Assembly (NCBI RefSeq): GCF_003660265.1
Contig: NZ_QXQP01000018.1
Coordinates: 1 to 34,740 of the forward strand
Length of the DNA stretch: 34,740 bases
Source of the DNA: Helicobacter mehlei
GTDB taxonomy: Bacteria > Campylobacterota > Campylobacteria > Campylobacterales > Helicobacteraceae
Reading direction: 5' to 3'
The translations under genes were made by a program, and so were the position numbers. Below the pieces are notes generated by a model. That model had not been told where the DNA came from, made no database searches, and was given only the letters and a program-made list of their open reading frames with translations. Below, piece by piece: positions 25,805 to 32,953 of the stretch (its first letter is position 1; every line of letters begins with the position of its first letter).

Positions 25805-26290
25805 TTATTCTGCGCTAATTTGCACGCTCTCCATCACATCGCCCTGTTTGAGAGAATCGAGCACCTTGAGGCTTTGTTCATCTTCAATCTGCCCAAATAC
25901 TGTGTGTTCCCCATCCAAATGGGGTTGGGGTGCAAAACACAAGAAAAACTGACTCCCCCCGGTATCGCGCCCCGCATGCGCCATGGACAAAGCCCCTCTC
26001 TTGTGTTTGTGGGGGTTATTTTGCACCTCGCATTTAATGCGGTGTCCCGGACCACCTGTCCCACTCCCATAAGGGCAACCTCCTTGGGCGACAAAGCCGG
26101 CGATCACGCGGTGGAAACTTAGACCATTGTAAAAGCCCTCATTAGCCAAAGTGGCAAAATTGCTCACCGCTTGGGGCGCGTCTTTACCAAATAGGCGGAT
26201 TTTGATTGCCCCCTTATTGGTGTGGATTGTGGCGTAATTGTAAGTGGCTAAGACTTGGGGTTCTAGATTGTAAGTTTTGAGTGTCTCCAT
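25805..26290 (-). CDS. ppiA: Cyclophilin-type peptidyl-prolyl isomerase, cytosolic
   Basis: 161 aa without signal peptide. [13 protein letters not shown] and [18 protein letters not shown] carry the catalytic Arg and the Phe/Met/Gln binding set; the position of the cyclosporin-contact Trp is His ([11 protein letters not shown]), as in many bacterial cyclophilins. Start ATG 26290 follows AAGAGGA. First gene of the ppiA-csrA-ispE-smpB-exbB-exbD operon, transcribed divergently from the exported protein gene at 26362. Confidence 0.93.
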   Translation of the reverse strand: METLKTYNLEPQVLATYNYATIHTNKGAIKIRLFGKDAPQAVSNFATLANEGFYNGLSFHRVIAGFVAQGGCPYGSGTGGPGHRIKCEVQNNPHKHKRGALSMAHAGRDTGGSQFFLCFAPQPHLDGEHTVFGQIEDEQSLKVLDSLKQGDVMESVQISAE

Positions 26291-26320
26291 GAAATCCTCT
26301 TAAAGTTAAAAGATTCGGAC

Positions 26321-26326
26321 ATTTTA
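26321..26326 (-). promoter_or_regulatory. -10 box (TAAAAT) for the ppiA-csrA-ispE-smpB-exbBD operon
   Basis: TAAAAT on the minus strand lies 31 nt before the ppiA ATG; the leader ends in AAGAGGATTTC, a good ribosome site. No convincing -35 is seen. The 71-nt gap also has to hold the start signals of the divergent gene at 26362, which has only a weak ribosome site. Confidence 0.45.
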
Positions 26327-26361
26327 CCGATTTCAACTTAATTTATCAGCATGGGGCGTGT

Positions 26362-27102
26362 ATGCGGGCATTGGCGGTTATCTTGGGGTTGTTGGCACTG
26401 GGGGCATTGCAGGCTGATGGGATCAACACCTCCTTAATCCACCCAGCTAAAAAAGTCAAAACCCCCCAAAAAACCGCCCCCAAAAACAACCAACAAAAAT
26501 CTCCCAAATCTGCTCCTACTGAGCGTTGGATTTATAGCAGTGCATTTTTAACCGCCTATTTTAGCGATGGGCATTACAAACAAGGCTATGGGCTCTTGTT
26601 GCCAAATGGGAATTACTTGAGTGCCTCTAGCTTGGTCTTTGATCAAGGTATGTATGCCCAAACCATCATGGCTAGAATGCAGGATGATAGCGCGCCCTTG
26701 CTCATCTGCGTTGCCCGCCTACGCCTTAAAGCCATCGATCGCAACCGCGGACTCTCCCTCTTGGGCACGCATGTTTTCACCAATGATAATTGCCAAGTGC
26801 GCCCCGAGAGTTACTACCATGCCCGCATTTACAAAAAATACGCCCAAAACCTCCTAGCCCATAGCCAGACACCCAGCACAAAAACCCTCTACTACCCCCA
26901 AGTAGGCTCTAAAAACGCCTTTGAAGTCCAAAACTTACATAACCCTTCTAGTTTGCAAGATACCCCCCTTGGCCGCCCCCTTTTTGATGCGCATGGAGTC
27001 TTCATGGGCATGCTTGGTGGTGGGCAAAATCAAATTAAAGTCATTAAAAGAGGGGTGATCATCGACTTTTTGCGCGCCATGCAAAAACGCAAATTGCTTT
27101 AA
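26362..27102 (+). CDS. Exported protein, probable pseudo-protease of the trypsin-like fold
   Basis: 246 aa. Signal peptide MRALAVILGLLALGALQADG, then a Lys/Pro-rich linker (27-52). The body follows a chymotrypsin-like layout: GYGLLLPNGNYLSASSLVF (75-93) stands where G-x-G-hydrophobic...TaaHvv is expected but with Ser in place of His; DRNRGLSLL (126-134) resembles the DlA-l strand; LGRPLFDAHGVFMGML (203-218) resembles GNSGGPLFDxxGxVIGI with the Ser lost. So a periplasmic binding role, not proteolysis, is likely. C138... pairs such as C116 and C143 could form a disulfide. A homologue next to the ppiA gene exists in H. pylori as a hypothetical secreted protein, to my recollection. The fold call is inference. 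Confidence 0.72.
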   Translation: MRALAVILGLLALGALQADGINTSLIHPAKKVKTPQKTAPKNNQQKSPKSAPTERWIYSSAFLTAYFSDGHYKQGYGLLLPNGNYLSASSLVFDQGMYAQTIMARMQDDSAPLLICVARLRLKAIDRNRGLSLLGTHVFTNDNCQVRPESYYHARIYKKYAQNLLAHSQTPSTKTLYYPQVGSKNAFEVQNLHNPSSLQDTPLGRPLFDAHGVFMGMLGGGQNQIKVIKRGVIIDFLRAMQKRKLL

Positions 27103-27127
27103 TTCCATTTTACTTTAATTTTTTAGT

Positions 27128-27133
27128 TATAAT
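27128..27133 (+). promoter_or_regulatory. -10 box (TATAAT) of the small-peptide RNA
   Basis: Perfect TATAAT preceded by TTAGT and followed by TGCGT. It would start a transcript near 27140, about 100 nt before the small ORF at 27240. The same TATAATTGCGT string recurs at 34669. Confidence 0.6.
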
Positions 27134-27239
27134 TGCGTCTTATGGCGCACATGGTGGTCTGCTTTGGGTCATTTGGAGAATAAGACTTAGAGCTTAGGGT
27201 CGGGGGGATAGTGGGTGATCCCCCGGAAAGGAGATCGCC

Positions 27240-27299
27240 ATGCAAAAAATGCTGATAATTCTAGCGTTGATGGTACTCTTCACCCAATACCTCCGCTAA
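27240..27299 (+). CDS. 19-aa hydrophobic peptide with strong ribosome site
   Basis: MQKMLIILALMVLFTQYLR: a single hydrophobic helix with basic ends, long enough to enter the inner membrane. AAAGGAG (27227-27233) lies 6 nt before the ATG, one of the best ribosome sites in the window, which argues that it is translated. It sits within a structured transcript with its own promoter. Too short for automatic annotation. It resembles in size and charge the toxins of type I systems and small membrane-protein subunits; which is not decided. Confidence 0.6.
   Translation: MQKMLIILALMVLFTQYLR
27258..27263 (-). promoter_or_regulatory. Possible antisense -10 (TAGAAT) inside the small ORF
   Basis: On the minus strand TAGAAT preceded by CGC lies inside the 19-codon ORF and would start an RNA covering the ribosome site and 5' region of the sense transcript. 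Weak alone, but it is where an antitoxin RNA promoter would be expected. Confidence 0.3.
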
Positions 27300-27330
27300 A
27301 GCGAACGCCCCCTTTGGGGGCAGTTGCGCT
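27300..27330 (+). terminator. 13-bp hairpin directly after the small ORF
   Basis: AGCG-AAC-GCCCCC pairs with GGGGGC-GTT-CGCT with two single-base bulges and a TTT loop. It starts one base after the stop codon. No U-run follows directly; T-rich DNA comes about 20 nt later, so it is a stability or processing element as much as a terminator. Confidence 0.55.
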
Positions 27331-27384
27331 AGGATTATTGTGCCATAAGTTTTTAAATTTTGCGCTTAGGCAAACCTTCAATGA

Positions 27385-27414
27385 GCAAGCTTTCAGTTTA
27401 AGGCAAGCTTTCAG
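27385..27414 (+). repeat. Direct repeat of GCAAGCTTTCAG
   Basis: Two copies (27385-27396 and 27403-27414), 18 nt apart. The second also forms a hairpin, GCAAGC (27403-27408) with GCTTGC (27414-27419), over the stop codon of the restriction-modification gene. No U-tract on either strand. Confidence 0.55.
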
Positions 27415-30400
27415 CTTGCTTCCCACAAACTCTTTAAAAGGGCGATAAACCCCGGTTGTTTGTTTTTCAAAACTCTAAAGGAGTCTAGCAGGTGCAAGAA
27501 TTGATCGCGGCTTAAACCATAGACATCGCGCGCGATGGTGATGTCTAGCTGGGCGCGTTTGGTGTGATAAAGCTTAGAGGTTTTGGGCACATCTAGGGGG
27601 GTTTTAAACAGGCGGGCTAGATCGCTAAAATGCCCGTTGGTGTCGTGATAAAGCTGGCATTCTAACGCGCTTTGGGCGATAGCCAAGTAAAGGGGGTTGG
27701 TTTTGATCTCTTCAAGGCTAGGCTGGGGGAGGGGGAGCTCATAGAGGTAAATTTTGCTGATATTCATTTGAGAATGCAGGCGCAAGAGAAAATCCACTAC
27801 CAAAGAGTTAAGCACTCCCAAAGTAAAGAGAGTTTGCAGAGGGTGGGTTTCTACTATGCCCTCTTTAGTGTAAGTGTAGGGCACGCTTAAATACATGCTA
27901 TGCCCCGCGCTACAGCCCTTAGGGATCAAACTCACAATCAAGCTTCTTTCATCGGTATCCCTAGCAATCCCCCGATACCCCAACCTCAAATATTGATACT
28001 CATAGGCAATCGCCCCGCTATACCCCCCCTTTTTAGCGCGGTGCTCTTCTTTGCTTTTTAGTCTCTCTTGCAACGCTCCTAGCTCCACACCATAGCGGGG
28101 CGGGGCAAACTCTGCATTGAATTGGTGGATGTGTTTGCCCTCAAGCAAGGGCAAAAGCGCAGCTTTTGCTAGCGGGGCTGTTTGGGTTTTACTCTGTGTG
28201 TCTATGGGGATAAACAAGTCTTTATCCCCTGTCATGTGTAACTCGGATCTAAAATCTAGCCACATTTGGGGTTTGAATAAATCCTTATCCCCGCTCATGT
28301 CCAACTCACGCCTAAAATTGAGCCACCCCTCATTGAGCCTTGCAAATTGAGAAGCACAATGCTCTAAAATCTCTAAATCTAGCGCGCTTCTGACCTCTTT
28401 GAGCGCGCATTTAGCAGAGTTTAACAGAGATTGAAGGGGGATTAAAAGGGGCTTTGTGCTTTGGATCTGTTCTAGGTCTTCTAAATAAAAGAGGGCTTTG
28501 ATGGGGTGATCTTTAGAGCAGGCTAGAGCGCGCACGCCTAAAAGGGCGAATTTGTAACGGCTATCTACATCTTTAAAAATCCCTTGGCGGTTTTCAAAAC
28601 TATAGAAAAACTCTAGGGTGTGCTTTTCTAGTAGCCTCTTTCTTAAGCCCAAACTCCCCTCTTCAAGCATGAGCGCACTAGGGATCACCACGCACAAGCG
28701 CCCCTTAGAGCCAAGCAGGCTTAAATGGCGTTCTATAAAGAATCTAAACAGATTGCCATCGCCTGCCCCCCGGCTGTTAGGATAATGGGCTTTGTAATAG
28801 GCGTTGGTGGTTTGGATGTGGGCTTGTTGTGTGTCAAACTCCCTTTTGATGTAGGGTTTTGCTAGGGCATTGGTTTTAAACTCTTGCTTTTGGGCAAGGC
28901 TAAAGGTGCGGTACGCGCTTCTAAACGCGCTAAAAAACTCGCTTTCATCAAATTTGCTCTTCTCCCAAGGGGGGTTGCCAATGATGGCGTCAAAGCCGCT
29001 ATGTTTTAAGGCAAAGAGCCCGCCACTCCCGCTGGCAATTTCGGGGAACTCTATTTCGTAGTTGAAAAATCTAAACTCTTGGGCGTGGGCTTGTATGCAT
29101 TCTTTGACATCGCGATACTCGGGGGTGTGTAATTGCTCTAGCCCCACGCCCTCTAGCCCTTTGGCGCGTCTTTGCCAAAACTCTTTGAGGGCGGGGTCTG
29201 CTTTGTGGGCGATGATCTCTTGGGTGTTGTAGAAGTTAAGATAGAGATTGAGCTGGTCTAGGTGGGGCTGGATTTGGGCATAGAGGGCTTTAGAGTGGGC
29301 GATCTCCTCTTTGGTGCTGTCTTTGGTGTTGGCAAGCTGGCTAAAGAGGGTTTTTAGGGTTTCAAATTCTTTAAAGAAATTCTCATTAAAGAGTCTCCCG
29401 CTTTTGCCCAAAAACTCTTCAAATGCGCTAAGGGAGCAACCCATCAACGCGTTGCCGCACTTGATATGGTGTTCTAAGAAACTCAAAGGCGTGCCAAAGA
29501 CAAAGCTATCAATCCAAAGGGAGAGTTTGGCTAACTCTATGCTAAAGGGGTTAATATCCACCCCATAGATCATTTTCTTTAAAAGCAGGCGTTTTAAAAT
29601 GGCGGCTTCATCTGCTTGGTAGCCGGGGATATAGCGTTGGGCTTGTTGCTCAATGAGGGCTTTTTCTTGCTCAAAGGGGGTTTGTAGGGCGGGATAGTTG
29701 TGTTCTAAAGCCTTTTGGCTGGCAAGGTTTAACGCTTCAATGAGAAACGCCCCGCTCCCACAGGCGTTGTCTAAAATCTTAAACTCTAAGATGTTTTCAT
29801 TGTTTAAATCGGCTAGGGCGTGTTGCACTAAGGTTTTGGTGATGTCCTCATGGGTGTAAAAACTCCCGCTGGATTTTCTAGAATTAGAGGTGTTTTTGAG
29901 ATAAATCTGTCCTTTGGGGTAGTCTTGGCTGGATGTGATCTTTTCTTGCTTTTCTAAGAGAATTTTATCGTGGTTATCGTAGTAGCCCTCACTTTTTTGC
30001 GTTTTACAATAGTGGATTTCTTCTGTAGCGATGGCAAAGAAATAGGACATCAAGCCCTCATAAATGCTCCCTAAATGCACCACGCTTAGAGTGGCATAGC
30101 CCCGTTTGCAATCCTCGTAGTAGAAGAGATGGGTGAGGATTTTTTTTAAAAGGGAGTCGCTAATGATCTTGCCTGCTTTAAAAAGTTGCGTTTTACTAGG
30201 CTCAAAGAGTCCGCCATCAAAAAGGGGCATGGCGTAATTTTCATTGCCTTCATTGTAGATGCTAAAGAGTTGTTCTAATTTGCCCATGCCATAGTAGGTC
30301 TGTGGGTCGTCCTCTAGCCATTCTAAGATGTTATGGATACTCAAATGTTTGCCAAACCCGCTATGTTTTTTGAGCAAATCCTCAAACTTGTCTTCAAAGT

Positions 30401-31265
30401 AGGCGATGAAAAGCAGTCTAAAGAGAAAATAGAGGGTGTTTTGATAGATGTCTTCTAGGGGGGCTTGTGGGTGGCGCGCGTGCAAAGCCACCCCGATGTC
30501 CTCAAACAAAGAGAAGGTATAGCCTTCTGTGCCATAGATGAGATTTTTTAAGTCTTCTTCAATGTCTGTTTTCTTTTCATCATTGGCTTTTAAGGCTGCC
30601 CCCATTATGGTGGTAGGCTCTTTGCGATCCTTTGGGGTTTCTTGGGGCAAAAAGTTAGCGGCGTTGAAAATGTGGTAAAAGTAGAGAAAATGCTCCAAGT
30701 CTTGGGTTTGCAAGATGGCTTCTAAATTGATCTCAAAAAAGACCTTATTATAGGTGGGGGTGGTCGCGTCATAAAAACGCCACACCCTCCCATTGGTCAA
30801 AAAGCCATAATTGTGTCTTAAGGCGTTGAGATAGTGCAAAATTTGGTAATGGGGATTGTGCGCGGGGGTTTTTTTACCGCTATCCACCTCCACACTATAC
30901 GCCTTGCTCTCACAGATCACGCTAAAAAAGGCGTTGCTGGCGTATCTTTCTGTTTTGTCTAGGGCTTGGTAGGCTTGTTTTAACTCTGGGCTTGCAAAGA
31001 GTAAAAAGTCCGGTTTTTCTAATTTGCCTTGAATACTCTTTTCTTCTTGGCGCAAATACGCCCAACCCAAGAGGTCTAGCACTTTGGCGATGAAGTGATC
31101 TTCAAACTGGTGTTCATTGCTGGTTTTAAAGTGGGGTAGATTGAGGGCTGTAATTTTCTCTAGGACTTCTTTAGCTTGCTCTTGTGTCTGTGCAAAATTG
31201 TAGAGTTTGGGGAGTTCTTGCTCTAGGGTGTAGGGGGTGAAGAGGGTGTTGTGGAAGTAAAACAT
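27411..31265 (-). CDS. Type IIG restriction-modification enzyme (Eco57I-like)
   Basis: 1284 aa, one protein with nuclease, adenine methyltransferase and specificity parts. N-terminal PD-(D/E)xK site: KPDFLLF (84-90) and ICESKAY (117-123). Methyltransferase motif I DNACGSGAFL (499-508) and motif IV IIGNPPWEKSKF with NPPW (764-767) predict N6-adenine methylation. The target-recognition region is C-terminal (about 900-1200) and contains a duplicated 21-residue segment. ATG 31265 is chosen: GGAG lies 6 nt upstream, and an in-frame TTG at 31277 has none. The frame is intact. It stands alone, without a separate methylase or specificity gene, as expected for IIG. Recognition sequence unknown. Confidence 0.9.
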   Translation of the reverse strand: MFYFHNTLFTPYTLEQELPKLYNFAQTQEQAKEVLEKITALNLPHFKTSNEHQFEDHFIAKVLDLLGWAYLRQEEKSIQGKLEKPDFLLFASPELKQAYQALDKTERYASNAFFSVICESKAYSVEVDSGKKTPAHNPHYQILHYLNALRHNYGFLTNGRVWRFYDATTPTYNKVFFEINLEAILQTQDLEHFLYFYHIFNAANFLPQETPKDRKEPTTIMGAALKANDEKKTDIEEDLKNLIYGTEGYTFSLFEDIGVALHARHPQAPLEDIYQNTLYFLFRLLFIAYFEDKFEDLLKKHSGFGKHLSIHNILEWLEDDPQTYYGMGKLEQLFSIYNEGNENYAMPLFDGGLFEPSKTQLFKAGKIISDSLLKKILTHLFYYEDCKRGYATLSVVHLGSIYEGLMSYFFAIATEEIHYCKTQKSEGYYDNHDKILLEKQEKITSSQDYPKGQIYLKNTSNSRKSSGSFYTHEDITKTLVQHALADLNNENILEFKILDNACGSGAFLIEALNLASQKALEHNYPALQTPFEQEKALIEQQAQRYIPGYQADEAAILKRLLLKKMIYGVDINPFSIELAKLSLWIDSFVFGTPLSFLEHHIKCGNALMGCSLSAFEEFLGKSGRLFNENFFKEFETLKTLFSQLANTKDSTKEEIAHSKALYAQIQPHLDQLNLYLNFYNTQEIIAHKADPALKEFWQRRAKGLEGVGLEQLHTPEYRDVKECIQAHAQEFRFFNYEIEFPEIASGSGGLFALKHSGFDAIIGNPPWEKSKFDESEFFSAFRSAYRTFSLAQKQEFKTNALAKPYIKREFDTQQAHIQTTNAYYKAHYPNSRGAGDGNLFRFFIERHLSLLGSKGRLCVVIPSALMLEEGSLGLRKRLLEKHTLEFFYSFENRQGIFKDVDSRYKFALLGVRALACSKDHPIKALFYLEDLEQIQSTKPLLIPLQSLLNSAKCALKEVRSALDLEILEHCASQFARLNEGWLNFRRELDMSGDKDLFKPQMWLDFRSELHMTGDKDLFIPIDTQSKTQTAPLAKAALLPLLEGKHIHQFNAEFAPPRYGVELGALQERLKSKEEHRAKKGGYSGAIAYEYQYLRLGYRGIARDTDERSLIVSLIPKGCSAGHSMYLSVPYTYTKEGIVETHPLQTLFTLGVLNSLVVDFLLRLHSQMNISKIYLYELPLPQPSLEEIKTNPLYLAIAQSALECQLYHDTNGHFSDLARLFKTPLDVPKTSKLYHTKRAQLDITIARDVYGLSRDQFLHLLDSFRVLKNKQPGFIALLKSLWEAS
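28200..28325 (-). repeat. Tandem duplication of 21 codons inside the restriction-modification gene
   Basis: WLNFRRELDMSGDKDLFKP (first copy, 28263-28325) is followed at once by WLDFRSELHMTGDKDLFIP (second copy, 28200-28262). The period is exactly 63 nt, and the copies share W-L-x-F-R-x-E-L-x-M-x-G-D-K-D-L-F-x-P at protein level but differ at several bases, so the duplication is not recent. Confidence 0.85.
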
Positions 31266-31277
31266 GGGAGACTCCAA

Positions 31278-31621
31278 AAGGGGTATTTTAGCAGAAAAAT
31301 GGGGGTTAAGAGGTTAAGTGGCGCGCTCACATTTATAAAATCCTATTTCCTTAGGGTGGATTTTTAGAGAAGCGTCTTTGGAAAAATCAACATTGTAGAT
31401 GCACACGCTAGATTTTATGTATAGCCTTTCGCTATATTTGGTTTTTAGCTTTGGGCAGGGTAGCTTGTTGGCAATCTTTGTTCCACCCCAAGGGTATATC
31501 CCTTAATTGCGGGGCAGATGTTAGCACAAGGTCGCTAATGCTAGGCAACTATCCGCTGTTTATGGGCTTTGGGGCGCGGTTGGTAATGGAAGAATGTTCA
31601 GCACAACCCCCTTATATGCCT
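31278..31621. other. Gap upstream of the restriction-modification gene; possible gene remnant
   Basis: Holds the extended -10 TGC-TAAAAT of the restriction-modification gene (minus strand, about 31283-31293) and no start-bearing gene. On the minus strand 31314-31502 is open for 63 codons with protein-like composition (for example SVCIYNVDFSKDASLKIHP) but has no ATG, GTG or TTG start, so it may be the tail of a lost gene. I see nothing else coding. Confidence 0.4.
31420..31446 (+). terminator. Hairpin with T-rich tail (plus strand)
   Basis: TATAGC (31420-31425) pairs with GCTATA (31431-31436) over a CTTTC loop, followed by TTTGGTTTTT. The shape is a weak intrinsic terminator reading rightward, but no plus-strand gene precedes it. 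Confidence 0.35.
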
Positions 31622-32023
31622 CTATTTTTTAGGAGGGTGTCTAATAGCTATGGTGTTTGCCTTGACATTAAATTCCTCATCAGTACGGGGGTTATGGCTA
31701 GAGCACACGGGGACAATCCACCACTTCCCCCCATACAATTCCTCAATTTTGACATGCGCTCCCCGGTCGGCATTTGTAGAACACCAATATTGACAGCATG
31801 GGAGAACCTTATTTTCAAGCTCCTCTTTGTCTTTGTTGGGGTAGCGTATTTTTTTGTAATAGAAAATCCAAGAAGAGTAGCCAAAATCGCTCGCTTTAGA
31901 GTCCCCGCTCCCCCTGACATGTTTGGCGATCTCCTCATCAATCGTAATAATCTGTGGGGTGTCTTGATTGGCGCGCTACACAGACGCGCCCACCAGCCCC
32001 GCCATAAAATCCAAAATACCCAT
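31622..32023 (-). pseudogene. CC-x3-C/CxxHN protein gene broken by an in-frame TAG at codon 16
   Basis: Read from ATG 32023 (ribosome site AAAGGAG, 4 nt away) the frame gives MGILDFMAGLVGASV, then TAG at 31976-31978, and then continues open in the same frame for 117 codons to a TAG at 31622. The downstream part contains PCCQYWCSTNADRGAHVKIE and WWIVPVCSSHNP, clearly paralogous to the intact protein at 33379-33738. There is no usable start after the TAG, so I call it a pseudogene made by a single nonsense change; readthrough is possible but unsupported. The first 15 residues are hydrophobic and glycine-containing, like those of its cassette neighbours. Other longer frames over this stretch on either strand are shadows. 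Confidence 0.75.
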
Positions 32024-32088
32024 TTTGCTCCTTTGATTGTACAAATCATTAAAGAGTGAACGCTAGAATCCCGATATGCGCGTAGGTC

Positions 32089-32259
32089 TTAGACCCTAGA
32101 CATAAACCAAGAAAAAATAGCTCCAATCACTGCGCCTATGAGTGTCCCTAAACCGGGTATTATAAAACTACCAATAATGCCCCCTATGATGATCCCGGGC
32201 AACATATCCTCTAAAAGGTCTTTTAAAAACTCTAAAAGTTTTTGAAAGAGGTTAAACAT
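32089..32259 (-). CDS. 56-aa glycine-zipper membrane protein
   Basis: MFNLFQKLLEFLKDLLEDM is an amphipathic helix; residues 21-51 form a hydrophobic stretch with glycines at regular spacing (GIIIGGIIGSFIIPGLGTL, then IGAVIGAIF), a glycine-zipper hairpin that can insert in and oligomerise within membranes. GGGAGG lies 7 nt before ATG 32259. Too short for most gene finders. Fourth intact gene of the minus-strand cassette, 79 nt after the LRAT-like gene. Small glycine-zipper proteins include pore-forming toxins, phage proteins and channel subunits; nothing decides here. Confidence 0.7.
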   Translation of the reverse strand: MFNLFQKLLEFLKDLLEDMLPGIIIGGIIGSFIIPGLGTLIGAVIGAIFSWFMSRV

Positions 32260-32338
32260 AGGCACACCTCCCGGTTTGGGTTCAACCTACTAATAAAACA
32301 GGCGCGGCTTGGCAATTCATAAATGCCACCTAATGTCC

Positions 32339-32839
32339 TTACTTATCCAAACGCCTCCAGCAGTCCATGCCAATATGTTTCGCCACCTCTTTAGAAGGTT
32401 TGCGTGTACGCACCTCATCTTGCTTGATTCCTGTTAAGCACTCCACAATAAAACCATGGCAGTTATGCTTAAACAAGTTGTAGTCTCTCTTTTCACCAAC
32501 ACACTTTTCTGCATAGGCGGCTGCTCTTTCACAACCTACTGCACTCGTGCCTTTGGATGAAACAAGAATAGTCCAACCAGGAGCGAACTTATCAAATGGC
32601 TCTTTTTCTATGCTACTAGTACTAGTCTTACCCGTCAAATGTACAACCTCCCCGTTCCCTACATAAATCCCTGTATGCGCTAAATTGAACATATCGTGCC
32701 AAACAATGCTTCCCCGTACAGGTTTAACGGGAGTACCGTCCCTGTATGTGTCAAAATCATCCAAAAACACCTCATAAAACGCATCAACGACTGCTGCTCC
32801 TACAAACCCCGCCAATGGTGCAAGAATAAAAGGCAACAT
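32339..32839 (-). CDS. LRAT/NlpC-P60-like cysteine hydrolase or acyltransferase
   Basis: 166 aa. Residues 1-23 are a hydrophobic, glycine-rich segment (LPFILAPLAGFVGAAVV), probably a membrane anchor or uncleaved signal. The rest follows the LRAT-type permuted papain fold: VRGSIVWHDM, LAHTGIYVGNGEVVHLTG with H55 and H67, and YNLFKHNCHGF with C127 in the NC-x-x-F position of the catalytic Cys. LRAT/HRASLS relatives move acyl groups or act as phospholipases; NlpC/P60 relatives cut peptidoglycan. Ribosome site AGGAGG, ATG 32839. Cassette position between two small hydrophobic proteins hints at a membrane target. Catalysis is inferred. Confidence 0.8.
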   Translation of the reverse strand: MLPFILAPLAGFVGAAVVDAFYEVFLDDFDTYRDGTPVKPVRGSIVWHDMFNLAHTGIYVGNGEVVHLTGKTSTSSIEKEPFDKFAPGWTILVSSKGTSAVGCERAAAYAEKCVGEKRDYNLFKHNCHGFIVECLTGIKQDEVRTRKPSKEVAKHIGMDCWRRLDK

Positions 32840-32848
32840 CTCTACCTC

Positions 32849-32944
32849 CTAACTTTTTTTGTTGTCTCCTGACTTCTTAACTGCCTCTTCAACTGCCTTT
32901 GATGCCAATGTCCCCACCAATGCTCCAATCACAAAGGGCAACAC
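32849..32944 (-). CDS. 31-aa small protein with hydrophobic, glycine-rich N-half
   Basis: GTG 32944 (ribosome site GGGGGAG, 3 nt away) gives MLPFVIGALVGTLASKAVEE, then a charged tail to a TAG at 32849. The first residues mirror those of the LRAT-like protein next to it (MLPF-hydrophobic-GxxG), so the two may share an origin or a membrane partner. The AGGAGG of the LRAT-like gene overlaps its stop codon, so translation is coupled. Real gene by its ribosome site, its position and its composition; function unknown. Confidence 0.6.
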   Translation of the reverse strand: MLPFVIGALVGTLASKAVEEAVKKSGDNKKS

Positions 32945-32953
32945 TTTCTCCCC

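Larger units (their letters stand above)
27140..27330 (+). ncRNA. Structured small mRNA/RNA with self-pairing 5' end
   Basis: From the -10 at 27128 to the hairpin at 27300-27330 is a compact unit of about 190 nt. ATGGCG (27142-27147) can pair perfectly with CGCCAT (27236-27241), which includes the first bases of the small ORF start codon. GGGGGAT (about 27202-27210) pairs with ATCCCCC (27218-27224) just before the ribosome site. CCTCC at the end of the ORF can pair with the GGAG of the ribosome site. A 13-bp hairpin closes the unit. A 13-codon ORF starting at 27142 at the very 5' end may be chance. The layout recalls type I toxin mRNAs such as H. pylori AapA, but the peptide is unrelated in sequence. 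Confidence 0.5.

Noticed and set aside
27142-27183. 13-codon ORF at the 5' end of the small RNA
   Set aside because: It has no ribosome site and would need leaderless translation; better explained as part of the pairing with the downstream start region.
27140-27330. 4.5S, 6S or tmRNA gene
   Set aside because: Lacks the signal-recognition GGAAG tetraloop domain, the 6S open bubble between long arms, and a tmRNA acceptor or tag frame.
27401-27421. Intrinsic terminator of the restriction-modification gene
   Set aside because: The hairpin covers the stop codon and no U-tract follows on the minus strand.
31451-32059. 202-codon plus-strand frame and a 133-codon minus-strand frame (31648-32049) over the same DNA
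   Set aside because: Both are shadows of the broken CC-x3-C/CxxHN gene in another minus-strand frame, which has a ribosome site, composition and a paralogue in its favour.
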